Shown here in pieces: positions 28,166 through 37,167 of a stretch of 64,000 nucleotides of DNA; the stretch's first letter is position 1, and the number at the start of each line of letters is the position of its first letter. This stretch comes from Streptomyces sp. NBC_00569 (GTDB lineage Bacteria > Actinomycetota > Actinomycetes > Streptomycetales > Streptomycetaceae): positions 186,001 through 250,000 of the forward strand of contig NZ_CP107783.1 in the NCBI RefSeq assembly GCF_036345255.1, in the 5' to 3' direction. Position numbers and translations under genes: made by a program. Under the pieces are notes generated by a model that did not search any database, was not told the origin of the DNA, and worked only from the letters and a program-made list of their open reading frames with translations.

Positions 28166-29371
28166 ATGACAGCCGCTCCCCACCTCTCCCGCGCGACCGG
28201 TGACGGAAGGCGCGAGACCAACGCCGCCATGGTGCTGCGGACCGTGCTCGACCACGGCCCCGTCGCCCGCCGGGCGATCGCCGAGCGCTCCGGGCTCAGT
28301 CCGGCCGCCGTCTCGCGGCAGTGCACCGACCTCGTACGCCTGGGCCTGGTGCGGGAGTTGCCGGAACTCGTGGCGAGCAAGGGTGTCGGCAGGCCACAGA
28401 TTCCGGTCGACCTGCACACCGGGGAGGGCGGCGGCCCGCTGGTGGGCGGGGTCCACATCGGGGTGCCCGGCTCGACGTTCGGCCTGCTGGACCTGCGCGG
28501 CCGGCTGCTGGACCGGCGGAGCCTTCCGCACGACGGCATCGCCCCCGCCGACCTGCCGGTCCGTATCGTGCAGGGGCTGCGCGCGTTCCTCGGCGAGGCC
28601 GTGCGAGGCCGGCGCCTGCTGGGTGTGGGCGCGGCCCTCGGCGGCTGGGTGGACCCGGCCGCGGGGACGGTCGTGCGGCACGAGAGGCTCGGCTGGGCGC
28701 AGCGGCCGCTGGCCGCCGAAATCTCCCGTGGCCTGGGCGGACTCGACGTGCGGGTCGACAACCACGCTCGCGCCGTCGCCCAGTCCGAGATCCTCTTCGG
28801 ACGGCCCGCCGCCCGGCGCAGCCTGGTCCACCTCTTCATCGGCAACGTGGTCGATGCGGCGCTGGGCATCGCCGGGGTGGTCCACCAGGGGCCGGGCTCC
28901 GGTGCCGGGGACGTGGCGCATCTGCCCGTGCCGGACTCCACGGCGGTCTGCAGTTGTGGACGGTCCGGCTGCCTGGAGGCGACGGCCTCCAACACCGCCG
29001 TGGCGCACACCGCCGTGCGGCGTGGGATCGTGCCCGAGCCCGACGTGTTCCTGGTGGTGGACGCGGCGGCGGCCGGGGACCGACGTGCCGACCGGCTGCT
29101 GCGTGAGCGGGCCCGGGCGGTCGGCCGGGCGACCGCCCTGCTGCTGGACGTCCTCAACCCGGATCTGGTCGTGGTCACCGAGCACTCCAGCCTGGTCAAC
29201 CCGGAGTACCTGGAGGAGATCCGGGGTGCGGCGGTGGACCACTCGCATGTCTGCGGGGATCCCGAACGCATCGTCAGTCCGCATGCCGGGACGACGGTGC
29301 TTCCTGTCGCGGCGGGCACCGTACTGCTGAACCCGCTGTTCAGGAGCCCGTTGGCGACGTCTCTGCGCTAG
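28166..29371 (+). CDS. ROK-family transcriptional regulator
   Basis: 401 residues from ATG 28166 with GAAGGAAG 5 bases ahead. The N-terminal helix-turn-helix covers about 15-75 (HGPVARRAIAERSGLSPAAV). The ROK domain follows, with the zinc motif CSCGRSGCLEA and preceding [10 protein letters not shown]. The phosphate-binding DxGxT motif of true sugar kinases is degraded (VHIGVPGSTFG), so it is a regulator and not a kinase. It is divergent from the TauD-like gene and heads towards the ABC transporter 500 bp downstream, so it likely controls this locus. Confidence 0.88.
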   Translation: MTAAPHLSRATGDGRRETNAAMVLRTVLDHGPVARRAIAERSGLSPAAVSRQCTDLVRLGLVRELPELVASKGVGRPQIPVDLHTGEGGGPLVGGVHIGVPGSTFGLLDLRGRLLDRRSLPHDGIAPADLPVRIVQGLRAFLGEAVRGRRLLGVGAALGGWVDPAAGTVVRHERLGWAQRPLAAEISRGLGGLDVRVDNHARAVAQSEILFGRPAARRSLVHLFIGNVVDAALGIAGVVHQGPGSGAGDVAHLPVPDSTAVCSCGRSGCLEATASNTAVAHTAVRRGIVPEPDVFLVVDAAAAGDRRADRLLRERARAVGRATALLLDVLNPDLVVVTEHSSLVNPEYLEEIRGAAVDHSHVCGDPERIVSPHAGTTVLPVAAGTVLLNPLFRSPLATSLR

Positions 29372-29866
29372 CCGTGCGTGAGGGACGGAGGGCGGTTTCG
29401 TCCCAGGATCCGGACACGACAGGTTGACCGTCCGGCGAAGCCGCTGTCATATTGCTCCCGTGAACCCGGACTTGCGCCTTATTTCCCGCAGGCACGTCGA
29501 CCTCTGTCGACTGGCCAGCGCGGTCTGTGCCGTCCGCAGCTGAGCCGGATCGTCTCTTTCGCGGTCCCGCCCCGGTGCTTCTGGCCTTGCGCTGACACCC
29601 CACCGGTGGCGTGTAACTTCCGGACGGCGCCCAGGCCCCAAGACCTCACGCCACGTCATGGCCTGACGGCCTGACCTCCCCCTTTCCCGCAGTCGGCCCT
29701 TCGGGCCTTCCGTGCCGGCTTCGTACGTCCGCAGAGCGGTCACGGGCGGCACCTCCTGCGAGCTGCGCGACGCTGTCGATCAATTCCTTCCGCAGCGGCA
29801 CTAATGCGTGAACGCGCCCCGCCGTACCTCACCTTCACCCTTCCTCACCGTCACAGGCAGGCTTCG
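29372..29866. other. Leader/promoter region of the ABC transporter operon, no supported gene
   Basis: Nothing coding is supported. The open frame of the binding protein extends about 60 bases upstream of its ATG, but those codons are untypical. The promoter of the importer operon is expected here. Confidence 0.4.
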
Positions 29867-31459
29867 ATGACCGAGCTGTACCCACTCACGCCCCCTGGAC
29901 CGTCCCGACGCTCCACCCTGCGCGCCGCGGGCGGCGGCACCCTGCTCCTCGGACTGGGCCTGGCGGGCTGCCGATCGGCGGTGTCCGACTCCTCGTCCGC
30001 CCCGCAGGGCGCGAGCGCCGCCTCCCAGCGCGGCGGCGTGCTCAATGTCGCCGTCAACGCCGACTTCACTCCCGCCCTGCTGTTCGCCCAGAGCGGGCAG
30101 TCGCTCCAGCACCGGCTGATCTACAACACCCTGACCCGCTACGACGACCGGCTCAGGCCGAAGCCGGAACTCGCCGCCTCCTGGACGTACGCCAAGGACG
30201 GACGCAGCATCACGCTGCGGCTGCGTGACGACGTCACCTTCCACAACGGCCGCAAGTTCAGCGCGGACGATGTGATCTTCGCCGTGAAGAACCTTCAGAA
30301 CCCGGTACGCGCCGCTCAGTTGCGGAGCACGGCCGCCACAGTCACCGGCTTCGAGAAGCGCGGCGACCACGAGCTGGTGCTCAAGCTGGCGCATCCGGTG
30401 AACAACCTCTTCGACCTGTTCGAGTTCATGATCATCACCGACTCGGAGACGGTCGAGGACGCCGTCACCGGGAAGAAGCTCATTGGAACCGGCCCCTTCA
30501 AGCTCAAGAAGTGGAGCCCCGGCTCCGGACTGAGCCTCACCAGGAACGACCGCTACTGGCAGGCCGGCCGCCCCTACCTCGACGGGGTTGAGCTGCGGGT
30601 GATAGCCCAGGCCGACGCGCTGATCTCGTCCCTGCGCTCCGGCCAGTCCCAGCTCTCCTTCGACGTCCCCGGCAAGAGCCTCGGCGTCGTCAAGAACGAC
30701 CCCCGGCTGGCCATCACGAACTACGACACGGGCGCCGGCGCCGTCTACCTCGGCGTCAACACCACCGTCGCCCCGCTGAACGACCGGACCGTCCGCCAGG
30801 CCCTCGCCTGGGCCGTCGACCGTGACCGGCTGCTCGACCAGACCCTCGGCGGCTACGGTCTCGCCTCGGCCGCCCCCTGGCCCAAGTCCTCTCCCGCCTT
30901 CACCGAGGCCAACCGCACCCACTACACCCACAACCCCGGAAAGGCCCGGCAGCTGCTGAAGTCCGCGGGGCACACCAAGCTCGAACTCCCCCTGCTCCAC
31001 CTCGCACTGCCCGGTGACACGGCGATCGCCGAATCCATTCAGTACGACCTCAAGCAGGTCGGTGTCCACGTCACGCTCCAGCCCACCGACGGGGCCACCG
31101 CGCAGAAGAAGCTGATTTCGCAGGGCATGCCGGCACTGTGGACCATGGGACACGGATTCGCGCAGGTCCAGCCCTCCACCCTGGCAGTGAGCGCCTACCC
31201 GTTCAACGAGGCGAAGAACACGTCCAAGTACCGCTCCGCCGAGTACACCAAGGTCGTGCAGGAGGCCTGGACCGAGCCGGAGACGGACACGGCGGCGGCC
31301 AACGCACTGCACGAGAAGATCTCCTCCATCCTCCTCGACGAGGCCTTCCTCATCGACCTCGTCGTCCGTGGACGGGTCCAGGTCACCGCCGACCGGGTGC
31401 ACGGCGTCACGCTCAACAAGTTCTCCTACCTCAATCTCGACCACGCCTACTTGGTGTGA
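29867..31459 (+). CDS. ABC transporter substrate-binding lipoprotein (SBP_bac_5, DppA/OppA type)
   Basis: 530 residues from ATG 29867. The signal has a twin-arginine stretch (SRRSTLRAAGG) and a lipobox LAGC with Cys35, so it should be a Tat-exported lipoprotein. The body is a family 5 binding protein: LNVAVNADFTPALL, RLIYNTLTRYDDRL, VTFHNGRKFSADDVIFAV, GTGPFKLKKW and VRQALAWAVDRDRLL. Family 5 proteins bind peptides, nickel chelates or oligosaccharides. The permease gene starts 1 base after its stop. In this locus an organosulfur ligand is the inferred cargo. Confidence 0.92.
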   Translation: MTELYPLTPPGPSRRSTLRAAGGGTLLLGLGLAGCRSAVSDSSSAPQGASAASQRGGVLNVAVNADFTPALLFAQSGQSLQHRLIYNTLTRYDDRLRPKPELAASWTYAKDGRSITLRLRDDVTFHNGRKFSADDVIFAVKNLQNPVRAAQLRSTAATVTGFEKRGDHELVLKLAHPVNNLFDLFEFMIITDSETVEDAVTGKKLIGTGPFKLKKWSPGSGLSLTRNDRYWQAGRPYLDGVELRVIAQADALISSLRSGQSQLSFDVPGKSLGVVKNDPRLAITNYDTGAGAVYLGVNTTVAPLNDRTVRQALAWAVDRDRLLDQTLGGYGLASAAPWPKSSPAFTEANRTHYTHNPGKARQLLKSAGHTKLELPLLHLALPGDTAIAESIQYDLKQVGVHVTLQPTDGATAQKKLISQGMPALWTMGHGFAQVQPSTLAVSAYPFNEAKNTSKYRSAEYTKVVQEAWTEPETDTAAANALHEKISSILLDEAFLIDLVVRGRVQVTADRVHGVTLNKFSYLNLDHAYLV

Positions 31460-31460
31460 C

Positions 31461-32405
31461 ATGCGCAGCTACCTGCTCCGGCGGCTGCCGTCCGCGCTCC
31501 TGGTCCTGATCGCCGCCTCATTCCTGATCTTCGCCATCCTGCGTCTGGTCCCCGGTGACCCGGCCACCGCCCTCGCCGGACCTGACGCGGACACGGCGAC
31601 CGTCGCCGCGATCCGGGACCGGCTCGGCCTCGACGCACCCTTTCTCTCCCAATACGCCCACTGGATCGGCTCCTTGGTGACAGGCGACCTCGGCCCGTCG
31701 TACGCGATCGGCGGCCGGACCGCCGATCTGATCGGTGACGGGCTCGGCGCCACCACCGAACTCACCGTGGCGGCCCTCCTGTTCGTGATTGTGCTCGGAA
31801 CGGCCTTCGGTGTGCTCGGGACCACCTCCCGCAGCCGCTGGATCAGAGCGGCAGTGCGGGTGACCACGACCGCCGCTTTGGCCCTGCCACCCTTCGTCAG
31901 CGGTGTCCTGCTCGTCCTGCTCTTCTCCGTGATCCTCGGGATGCTGCCGCCGGGCGGCCGGGTCGCCTTCCTGACCGCCCCGGATCTCGCCGCGCAGTAC
32001 CTGGTGCTGCCGGCGCTCTGCCTGGCTCTGCCCAGCGCGGCCGTCCTCGGCCGCTACCTCAAGGACGGCATCGAGCGCGGGCTCGCGGAGGACTACATCC
32101 GCACCGCCACCGCCGCCGGAGTCGCACCGCGCAGGCTGCTGTGGCGCCACACCCTGCCCAACGCCCTCCCGCCCGTCGTGACCCTGCTCGGCATGCAGGT
32201 CGGGAACCTGCTCGGCGGCGCCGTGCTCGTCGAGGCGATCTTCGCCTGGCCGGGCCTCGGCCAGCTCGCCGAACAGGGCCTCCAACGCCGGGACTACCCG
32301 GTCGTCCAGGACCTCCTGCTGCTCCTGGTCGCCGTCTTCGTCCTCGTCCAGCTGCTCACCGACCTCGTGTACGCGTGGCTCGACCCCCGGATCAGGTGGG
32401 AGTAA
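31461..32405 (+). CDS. ABC transporter permease (DppB/OppB type)
   Basis: 314 residues, starting 1 base after the binding-protein stop. The N-terminal start MRSYLLRRLPSALLVLIAAS is typical of DppB-type permeases. Six hydrophobic segments follow, and the EAA loop is present (DYIRTATAAGVAPRRLLWRH). It ends with the GLGQLAEQGLQRRDYPVVQ region found in the family. It should pair with the DppC-type permease encoded 5 bases downstream. Confidence 0.93.
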   Translation: MRSYLLRRLPSALLVLIAASFLIFAILRLVPGDPATALAGPDADTATVAAIRDRLGLDAPFLSQYAHWIGSLVTGDLGPSYAIGGRTADLIGDGLGATTELTVAALLFVIVLGTAFGVLGTTSRSRWIRAAVRVTTTAALALPPFVSGVLLVLLFSVILGMLPPGGRVAFLTAPDLAAQYLVLPALCLALPSAAVLGRYLKDGIERGLAEDYIRTATAAGVAPRRLLWRHTLPNALPPVVTLLGMQVGNLLGGAVLVEAIFAWPGLGQLAEQGLQRRDYPVVQDLLLLLVAVFVLVQLLTDLVYAWLDPRIRWE

Positions 32406-32410
32406 CCCTG

Positions 32411-33298
32411 ATGACCTCGACGACCGACCTGCTCACGGCCGCCCCGCCCCCGGCCGCCCGCAAGACGCGCGGAGCCACCCGCAGCCGCCACCCCTACCGC
32501 AGCGCGCTGTCCACCGCTCGCGCCCGCACGGGACTCGTACTCGCCGGCGCGGTGATCCTCGCCGGGCTGCTCGCGCCACTCCTCGCCCGACACGGGCCCA
32601 CCGACCAGAGCGGCCTAAGCCTCGCCGCCCTCGGCACCCCGGGGCACCCGCTGGGCACCGACGACCTCGGCCGGGACCTACTCAGCCGAGTCTTGTACGG
32701 CATCCGGGCCGACCTCGGCATCATCGCGATCGCCGTCCCCGCCGGCGCCGCGCTCGGCTGCCTGTTCGCGCTCGTCGCCGCTGCCCACCCGGTGGCCGAC
32801 ACCGCCGTCCAACGGGTCTTCGACCTCCTCCTCGCCTTCCCCGGCCTGATCCTGGCGCTCGCCGTCACCGCGATCCTCGGCCCCGGCCGGTTCCCCGTCA
32901 TCCTCGTCATCGCCCTGGCCGAGGTCCCCGTGTTCGGCCGGCTGCTGCGCGGTGGCGTCCTCGTCCAGCGCGAGCGTGAGTACGTCACCGCCGCCCGGGT
33001 CGGCGGCAGTTCGGCCCGCCGCGTGCTGGTCCGGCACATCCTGCCCAACGCGGCCGACCCGCTCGTCGTGCAGATCGCGGTCTCGCTGACCGTCGCCGTC
33101 TTCATCGAGGGCGCGATGAGCTTCCTCGGCGTCGGCGTCCGGCCACCGGAACCCACCCTGGGAGCGGTGCTGAGCCAGTCCATGCCCTACCTCACCCAGG
33201 CGCCCCACTTCGCAGCGGGCCCCCTGATCACCGTGACCGCGCTCGTCCTCGGACTCTCGCTCATCGCCGAGGCGCTCAACCGGGAGATACGCCGATGA
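32411..33298 (+). CDS. ABC transporter permease (DppC/OppC type)
   Basis: 295 residues from ATG 32411. The conserved periplasmic segment HPLGTDDLGRDLLSRVLYG occurs near residues 77-95 and the EAA loop REYVTAARVGGSSARRVLVR near 190-210. SFLGVGVRPPEPTLGAVL near 237 is also standard. Its stop overlaps the start of the ATPase gene (ATGA at 33295-33298), so the two are translationally coupled. Confidence 0.93.
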   Translation: MTSTTDLLTAAPPPAARKTRGATRSRHPYRSALSTARARTGLVLAGAVILAGLLAPLLARHGPTDQSGLSLAALGTPGHPLGTDDLGRDLLSRVLYGIRADLGIIAIAVPAGAALGCLFALVAAAHPVADTAVQRVFDLLLAFPGLILALAVTAILGPGRFPVILVIALAEVPVFGRLLRGGVLVQREREYVTAARVGGSSARRVLVRHILPNAADPLVVQIAVSLTVAVFIEGAMSFLGVGVRPPEPTLGAVLSQSMPYLTQAPHFAAGPLITVTALVLGLSLIAEALNREIRR

Positions 33299-35151
33299 CC
33301 GCCCAGGAGCTGCTGGAGGTCCGCGACCTCGGCATCGAGTTCACAGCCCCCGACGGATCGGTCCTGCCCGCCGTGCGCGACCTCTCCTTCATCCTGCGCC
33401 GGGGGGAGACCTTGGCCGTCGTCGGCGAGTCCGGCTCCGGCAAGTCCACCACCGCACTGGCACTCATGCGGATGCTGCCGGGCACCGGCCGCATCACCAG
33501 CGGCACCGTCCGCCTGGAGGGCCGGGACCTGGCCGCCGCCGGCGACGAAGAACTGCGCACGGTACGCGGCGCCCGCATCGGCATGATCTTCCAGGACCCG
33601 ATGACCGCCCTCAACCCCGTGCTCACGGCCGGACGCCACATCGACGAGGTGCTCCGCGCCCACGGCAACCGCGACAAGGCCGCACGCCGCGCCCGTACCG
33701 TCGAACTCCTGGACCGGGTCGGCATCCCGGACCCGCATCGGCGCGCCGACGACCACCCGCACCAGTTCTCCGGCGGCCAGCGCCAGCGCATCCTGATCGC
33801 CATGGCTCTCGCCGGCGAGCCCGACATCCTGCTCGCGGACGAACCGACGACCGCGCTGGACGCCACCGTCCAGGACCAGATCCTCACCCTGCTCGCCGAC
33901 CTCAACCGCGAGACCGGGACGGCCCTGGTCCTCATCACGCACAACATGGGCGTCGTCGCCCGCTCCTGCGAACGCGTCCTGGTCATGTACGGCGGCACCG
34001 TCGTCGAGGACGGCCCCACCGCCGAAGTGCTCACCCGCCCCCGCCATCCCTACACCGCCGGACTCCTCGCCGCCGTCCCCCGCCTCTCCACCCCGTCCGG
34101 CACCCGCCTCACCGGCATCCCCGGCAGCCCGCCCGACCTCACGCTGCTCGGTGATGGCTGCGCCTTCGCCGACCGCTGCGCACTCGTCGAGGACCGCTGC
34201 CGCACCACCACACCTCCGCTCACGGACGTGGCGGCCCAAGTACGTGTGGCCTGCCTGCCCGCCGTCGGACGCACCGAGCCCCTGCCCGCCCCTCCCCCGC
34301 CCACCCGCATCGACCGCCCCGCACCCGGACCGGTCGTCCTGGAGGCCGACGGGCTGTCCAAGACGTACAGGGGACGCGGCTCCCGGCGCCGTGGCCCCGC
34401 CGCGCTCGACGGGGTGTCGCTCACCCTCGCGCAGGGCGAGACCCTGGGCATCGTCGGCGAGTCCGGCTCCGGGAAGTCCACCCTCGCCCGGGTGCTGGCG
34501 CACGCCCACACCTCGGACGGCGGCACCCTCCGGCTGCGCGGAGAGGACGTCACCCGGCCCTCGCGGCGAGCAATGCACGCCGTACGGCGGCAGGTCCAGA
34601 TGGTGTTCCAGGACCCGTACGCCTCGCTCAACCCCCGCATGACGGTGGGCGAGATCGTCGCCGAACCCCTGATCGCGTTCGGCCTCGGCGACCGCAACAC
34701 ACGCGAGGCGCGCGTCGCGGAACTCCTGGAGCGGGCGGGCCTGGACCCCGCCGTCGCGGGCCGCCATCCGCGTTCCTTCTCCGGCGGTCAGCGCCAGCGC
34801 ATCGGCATCGCCCGCGCGCTCGCCCCCGAACCCTCCGTCCTCATATGCGACGAACCCGTCTCGGCTCTCGACGTGTCCGTCCAGGCGCAGATCGTCGGCC
34901 TGCTCACCGACCTCCAGCGCGACCTGGGCCTCGCTCTGGTCTTCATCGCCCACGACCTCGCGGTCGTCCGCCAGGTCAGCCACCGCATCGCGGTGATGCA
35001 CCAGGGCCGGATCGTGGAGACCGGCAGCGCCGACGAGGTCTGCGAGCACCCCCGCGACCCATACACCCGCGCCCTGCTGTCCGCGGTGCCCGAACCCGTC
35101 CCCCCGGCGGCCCTGGGCGTACGTGGTGAGAAGACGGGAGCACTGGCTTGA
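33295..35151 (+). CDS. ABC transporter ATP-binding protein with two fused ATPase domains (DppD-DppF type)
   Basis: 618 residues. Domain 1 has Walker A GESGSGKST (about 45-53), signature FSGGQRQRI, Walker B ILLADEPTTALD and the C-terminal oligopeptide-transporter Cys cluster (DGCAFADRCALVEDRC). Domain 2 repeats the set: GESGSGKST near 387, FSGGQRQRIGIARAL, LICDEPVSALD. Both look catalytically complete. Fusions of the two ATPases are common in Streptomyces. The stop codon at 35149-35151 touches the IS605-type element, which may have replaced the original C-terminal tail. Confidence 0.93.
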   Translation: MTAQELLEVRDLGIEFTAPDGSVLPAVRDLSFILRRGETLAVVGESGSGKSTTALALMRMLPGTGRITSGTVRLEGRDLAAAGDEELRTVRGARIGMIFQDPMTALNPVLTAGRHIDEVLRAHGNRDKAARRARTVELLDRVGIPDPHRRADDHPHQFSGGQRQRILIAMALAGEPDILLADEPTTALDATVQDQILTLLADLNRETGTALVLITHNMGVVARSCERVLVMYGGTVVEDGPTAEVLTRPRHPYTAGLLAAVPRLSTPSGTRLTGIPGSPPDLTLLGDGCAFADRCALVEDRCRTTTPPLTDVAAQVRVACLPAVGRTEPLPAPPPPTRIDRPAPGPVVLEADGLSKTYRGRGSRRRGPAALDGVSLTLAQGETLGIVGESGSGKSTLARVLAHAHTSDGGTLRLRGEDVTRPSRRAMHAVRRQVQMVFQDPYASLNPRMTVGEIVAEPLIAFGLGDRNTREARVAELLERAGLDPAVAGRHPRSFSGGQRQRIGIARALAPEPSVLICDEPVSALDVSVQAQIVGLLTDLQRDLGLALVFIAHDLAVVRQVSHRIAVMHQGRIVETGSADEVCEHPRDPYTRALLSAVPEPVPPAALGVRGEKTGALA

Positions 35152-36530
35152 CGCTCCCCTCCCTGAAGGGAGGGGATTCTTACGGCTCGCGCCGTGAGAC
35201 TTCCTGTTTCATCGCCGACTGCCCGCCCGGAGAACTCCGTTGAGGTCTTACACCAGCTCCACAGGCTGCAACCGCCCGCCCGGCGGCCAGAAGGTTCTTC
35301 GCTGCGTTCACGTCCCGGTCATGCCTCGTGCCGCACCCACACGTCCACGTGCGGACGCCGAGCGGCATCTTGTCAGCCAAGGTGCCGCAGGTGGAGCACA
35401 GTTTCGAGGAGGGGAACCACCGGTCGACCGCGATCACGTCGCGGCCGTACCAGGCGGCCTTGTACTCCAGCATGCTCCGGAACTGAGACCACGCGGCATC
35501 GCTGATGGCGCGGGCCAGTTTCCGGTTCCTGACCATGTTGCGCACGGTCAGGTCCTCGATCACGAGCGTTTGGTTCTCACGCACGAGCCGAGTGGTGATC
35601 TTGTGCAGGGCATCGCGGCGGCGGTCCGCGATCCGGGCGTGGATCTTGGCGACTTTACGCCGGGCCCTGGCCCGGTTCGCGGAGTCCTTGGTCTTCTTCG
35701 CCAGCCTGCGCTGAGCTTTCGCAAGTGCGACCCGGTCGCGGCGCTCGTGCCTCGGGTTGGTGATCTTCTCGCCCGTCGAGAAGGTCAGGAGGTGGTCGAG
35801 ACCGGCATCGATACCGAGGGCGGCATCAGTGGTGGGCAGGTGCTGGATGCTGGGGTCGTCGCACAACAGGGAGACGAACCAGCGTCCGGCCGCGTCCTGC
35901 GACACGGTCACCGTGGAGGGGCTCGCACCGTCCGGCAGCGGTCTCGACCACACGATGCGCAGGGACTCGCTCATCTTCGCGAGTTTCAACTCACCGTTGC
36001 TAAATCGGAACGCCGAGGTGGTGTACTCGGCGGACTTCCGCGACTTCTTCCGGCTCTTGAAGCGCGGGTATTTGGCCCCCTTGCCAAAGAAGTGGGTAAA
36101 CGCTCCTTGCAGGTGCCGCAGCGCCTGCTGGAGCGGGACCGACGACACCTCGTTCAGATACGCCAGCTCCTCGGTCTTCTTCCACGCCGTCAACATCGCA
36201 GAACTCTGGTTGTAGTTGATCCGCTCCTGCCGCGCCCACGCTTCAGTCCGAGCGGCAAGCGCCATGTTGTAGACCTTCCGCACGCATCCGAACGTGCGCG
36301 ACAGCTCTGCCGCCTGCGCATCCGTCGGATAGAAGCGGTACTTGAATGCCCGCTTCACCTGGCTCCTGGTCACGCTCACAAACTAGCGTCGCCGCATGTG
36401 ACGTTCAAACCCGCGGGTCAGAGCGCCGCGATCCGCCCTGACGGTGAATCCCAGCCCGCTGCCCTGCCCCGCAGGAGTCCGATTCCTCTCCGCCCTGAAG
36501 GGCGGAGTATCCACGGAGGTATCCGATGAA
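35147..36530 (-). mobile_element. IS200/IS605-type TnpB-only element, copy B
   Basis: Same organisation as copy A: hairpin CCCCTCCC/GGGAGGGG around TGAA at 35154-35173 at the tnpB 3' end, and CCGCCCTGAAGGGCGG near 36491-36506 followed by TATCCACGGAGGTATCCG at the 5' end. ATGAA follows at 36526-36530. It lies in antisense orientation between the ABC ATPase and the sulfatase, splitting an operon that is otherwise tightly spaced. Confidence 0.72.
35180..36379 (-). CDS. tnpB: RNA-guided endonuclease TnpB (copy B)
   Basis: 399 residues, intact. RuvC residues are in ALGIDAGLDHLL (Asp191), VIEDLTVRNM (Glu275) and RHDRDVNAAKNL (last Asp, 356). The zinc ribbon has CSTCG and CGCG. It is a close homologue of copy A with scattered substitutions, so the two arose by transposition some time ago and not very recently. 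The guide RNA would come from 35147-35230 on the minus strand, with a guide read from the end of the ABC ATPase gene. Confidence 0.92.
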   Translation of the reverse strand: MSVTRSQVKRAFKYRFYPTDAQAAELSRTFGCVRKVYNMALAARTEAWARQERINYNQSSAMLTAWKKTEELAYLNEVSSVPLQQALRHLQGAFTHFFGKGAKYPRFKSRKKSRKSAEYTTSAFRFSNGELKLAKMSESLRIVWSRPLPDGASPSTVTVSQDAAGRWFVSLLCDDPSIQHLPTTDAALGIDAGLDHLLTFSTGEKITNPRHERRDRVALAKAQRRLAKKTKDSANRARARRKVAKIHARIADRRRDALHKITTRLVRENQTLVIEDLTVRNMVRNRKLARAISDAAWSQFRSMLEYKAAWYGRDVIAVDRWFPSSKLCSTCGTLADKMPLGVRTWTCGCGTRHDRDVNAAKNLLAAGRAVAACGAGVRPQRSSPGGQSAMKQEVSRREP

Positions 36531-36655
36531 ATCCTGCTGCAGGCCGGGCCACCTCGGTACGGGCGTACGCCCTCTGCCGACGGTACGACCGTACGGCCCC
36601 GCCGCCCGCCGTCACCCAGCGGGCGAGGGCCGAACTGCCCGGCGGGGTTTGCCGG

Positions 36656-36745
36656 ATGGACGACGCCTTCGACGAGGGCTACCCCACCACCCGGGAGGGC
36701 CCGGTACGCGAGGAGACCGTGATCCCCTTCGCGAACTGCGCATGA
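36656..36745 (+). pseudogene. Possible 3' remnant of a gene cut by the IS605 element
   Basis: The frame MDDAFDEGYPTTREGPVREE then TVIPFANCA ends at a TGA (36743-36745) overlapping the ATG of the next gene in the ATGA pattern used elsewhere in this operon. The upstream part of this frame reads back to the element boundary at about 36530 without a start codon that fits. It may be the tail of a gene interrupted by the element. I do not recognise the family. Confidence 0.35.
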
Positions 36746-37167
36746 CCCGGCTGCTGGTCGAGAGCCTGGCCGCGAGCGACGCACCCGCCGACCAGTACCA
36801 ACGGCTCGGCCTTCCGCGCAACCCGGACGAGGTGGGCCAGGCCCATCCGCTGGTCGCCACCCAGCACGACCGCGCCGAGGCCGCCCGCGAACAAGCGGCC
36901 CGCTCCGCCGAGTTCGGCGAGGGCGCGCCCAACCTCCGTACGCCGCTGGCACAACAGCTCGCAGAGCCGACAACCGCCAAGGAGATCCGCCGCATCGTCC
37001 CCGGCCTCCTGGACACCGAGCTGCTCACCGTCCGGGGCGCGGTCACCCTCCTTCAGATCGCGGCGTTCGCCGACCACCCGGGACGTACGCAGCTCACCGC
37101 ACCGTCCGACGAACGGGCCCACCTCTTCCCCCTCCTGCCGACGAACGACGGAGCTACCAGCCGATGA
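36742..37167 (+). CDS. Hypothetical protein coupled to the sulfatase
   Basis: 141 residues from ATG 36742. Its stop overlaps the sulfatase start (ATGA, 37164-37167), and its own ATG overlaps the stop of the upstream remnant. It contains YQRLGLPRNPDEVGQAHPLV near residue 19 and ends with a helical segment ELLTVRGAVTLLQIAAFADH. I do not recognise the family and it may itself be incomplete at its N-terminus. The coupling to the sulfatase implies a related role. Confidence 0.5.
   Translation: MTRLLVESLAASDAPADQYQRLGLPRNPDEVGQAHPLVATQHDRAEAAREQAARSAEFGEGAPNLRTPLAQQLAEPTTAKEIRRIVPGLLDTELLTVRGAVTLLQIAAFADHPGRTQLTAPSDERAHLFPLLPTNDGATSR

Noticed and set aside
29383..29450. WD40-like peptide SPDGQPVVSGSWDETALR on the minus strand
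   Set aside because: A single short match next to the ROK gene, without a second repeat; could be chance or a tiny fossil.
29801..31462. 553-codon minus-strand ORF opposite the ABC binding protein
   Set aside because: Val/Gly/Glu-rich antisense shadow with no start context; the plus strand has an unmistakable SBP5 protein.
33187..35049. 620-codon minus-strand ORF opposite the double ATPase
   Set aside because: Antisense shadow of a gene with both sets of Walker and signature motifs.
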